A DNA stretch of 64,000 bases from Durusdinium trenchii. Its lineage: Eukaryota; Sar; Dinophyceae; Suessiales; Symbiodiniaceae. The notes below the pieces were generated by a model. It did no database searches, was not told where the DNA came from, and worked only from the letters and a program-made list of their open reading frames with translations. Location: contig CAXAMN010026361.1 in the NCBI GenBank assembly GCA_963970005.1, positions 1,693,242-1,757,241 of the forward strand. Reading direction: 5' to 3'. A program made the position numbers and the translations under genes. Shown here piece by piece: positions 62,911 to 64,000 of this stretch (positions are counted from its first letter, which is position 1; each line of letters opens with the position of its first letter).

Positions 62911-63669
62911 GCGGCGTTGAGAACATTTGAGAACGCTAGAGCTAGCTCATCAAGAGCGACCGACCGGAAGGGAGGGCACAAGCACGTCCTTCGTTTTTTT
63001 TGGCGGTTGTGAGGAGGGTGGCGCAGGAATGATTTGGAATGGGTCTACACTCCCTGAAATAATCATGGAAGTGGAAAAAACCACCTGTTTGGCGGAAGAA
63101 ACTTGTCATCCAAGGGGCCATGCCATCCACTTCCCTGGATGATTTCATGGAATCAGTTTGATGACATCGTGGCCTGAGGTCTTCTGAATCCACAGCATGC
63201 CATCCATAGTCATCCATAGCTGTCATCCACGAGCATGAGATTTGTCCACGACGGCCAATCGCGGCCTCCTTCGACTTCGTTTGGCTGCGGCCTTTGGAGG
63301 CCTTTTTTTGGTCGAATTTGATGCTGAAATGCTGAGTTAAGCGTCATGCTGGCTGGTTTCAGGTGATCAACAGAGGATTCGGCCATACCCTCAGAACTGT
63401 AGCATCAAATCAGAACAGTCTACTGTATCAGGCCAGATTTCACGGGTGTGAGCATGGTACTTGTATATTTAGAAAGTTTGGATTTTCATGATTTCCACTT
63501 GATGTTTTCTAAAAAAAGCTCCAAGCTTGTCTTCTCGAAGCTTCACTGAGGTGAACTGCTGCTTTTGGACTCTCTGGGCCGTGCAGTGAGCAAAGACTAT
63601 CCGGCGAGGGTGGCATGTCATGAGGCTGGTCACTTCCTGGTTGCCTACCTTTTGGGTATCCTTCCCAAG
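62760..63669 (+). CDS. M41-like (FtsH-related) membrane protein, partial
   Basis: The last exon in the window reads LLLDSLGRAVSKDYPARV and then CHEAGHFLVAYLLGILPK. This carries the HExxH zinc signature (HEAGH) and the FLVAYLLG context found in plastid FtsH-like peptidase M41 proteins that have lost or lack the AAA domain in plants and algae. An upstream exon (62760-62910) has two hydrophobic segments (VVALGGSVFILAAKPGPG and VVLFMTLLGLSVLFVDQ) suited to membrane anchors before the protease domain. Whether it belongs to the same gene is inferred from strand, order and membrane content; an exon may be missing between them, since phases do not match directly. The gene continues beyond 64 kb. Confidence 0.65.
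63551..63669 (+). CDS. M41-like gene, exon with HEAGH zinc motif
   Basis: 119 nt. Acceptor GCTTCACTGAG|GTG, phase 1. The two His and the Glu of HEAGH are intact. Donor CCCAAG|GCGCGG (GC), phase 0; the open frame after it is intron read-through. Confidence 0.82.
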
Positions 63670-64000
63670 GCGCGGAGGAAGGAAACAACGTGCAGATCAA
63701 CGAAAAACGTATTGGTGAAGGAAGACATCCTGCACCCGCTGGATGTCGAAGTCGCATGAAAAAAAGAGTACAGATGTCTTCCTTCAACAGTAGGATACTG
63801 AGACTGGGTCTTGGCTTGGGTGCTGCGAACCTGCGAGCACTTATGTGAGGCTATTGCCATGTCGTGATGGCCTTGAAAAAGAGTTTTGGATCGGGTCTGG
63901 GCAGGGGAACGGACGAACGGACGTGCACTGGTTCACTCAGATGAGATGAACATTTAGTGCCCTTGTACTTGGTGTTTCAGTTCCCAATTCCCTTGGAAGA
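63670..64000 (+). other. start of an intron of the M41-like gene
   Basis: No further exon of the protease is recognisable before the window ends; the expected next block (GY plus the rest of the M41 fold) is absent. Confidence 0.5.

Noticed and set aside
1-64000. Spliced-leader RNA genes or relic leader sequence, rRNA, CRISPR arrays, bacterial operons
   Set aside because: I saw no full or nearly full dinoflagellate leader sequence, no rRNA signature, and the tandem repeats lack the spacer structure of CRISPR. The window is eukaryotic, so bacterial promoters and ribosome sites do not apply.

Overview
This window looks like nuclear genomic DNA of a dinoflagellate, most likely a symbiont-type alga (Symbiodiniaceae). 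That assignment is an inference. The support is intrinsic: no bacterial-style long genes, very short exons scattered over kilobases, introns whose donors are mostly GC or GA rather than GT, acceptors almost always followed by G (AG|G), abundant microsatellites, two 10-N assembly gaps, and protein pieces of dinoflagellate type (an EF-hand cation-channel tail, a long TPR protein, coiled-coil proteins, a plastid-type M41-like protease). Nearly all genes I can read are on the + strand, as expected for unidirectional dinoflagellate gene clusters. The clearest exception is a minus-strand gene at 26.7-27.1 kb.

Layout. 0.5-2.4 kb: last exons of a voltage-gated cation channel, with a degenerate and then a canonical EF-hand. 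2.4-12 kb: mostly noncoding, with satellites, AT and CTA microsatellites and a few weak exon candidates. 12.5-23.1 kb: a TPR-repeat gene rebuilt from 18 small exons whose reading phases all agree; of its donors 3 are GT, 8 GC and 7 GA. 24-26 kb: a basic, glutamine- and lysine-rich hypothetical gene. 26.7-27.1 kb: the minus-strand hypothetical gene. 28.3-28.9 kb: a coding-free island carrying perfect hairpins and palindromes. 29.4-30.0 kb: a CmcJ/NvfI-type Fe(II)/2-oxoglutarate oxygenase with its HxD and distal His. 31-45 kb: isolated exon candidates, a probable signal-peptide first exon, and a gap flanked by a 95-bp repeat. 45.8-50.3 kb: a coiled-coil gene. 53-58 kb: isolated exon candidates. 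57.2-59.4 kb: an AT-rich stretch. 59.4-59.85 kb: a long ACT-type array with a gap inside. 60.6-61.8 kb: a second short coiled-coil gene. 62.7-63.7 kb: exons of a membrane-bound M41-like (FtsH-related) protein with an HEAGH zinc motif, running off the window.

The genes do not form an obvious pathway; this is an ordinary eukaryotic gene neighbourhood. Its notable features are the splicing pattern, a repeat family (core CTACTAGGAGCAAGG) that sits close to exons, and the palindrome-rich island. Exon limits come from reading frames, splice dinucleotides and phase matching by eye. No alignment or transcript evidence was available.
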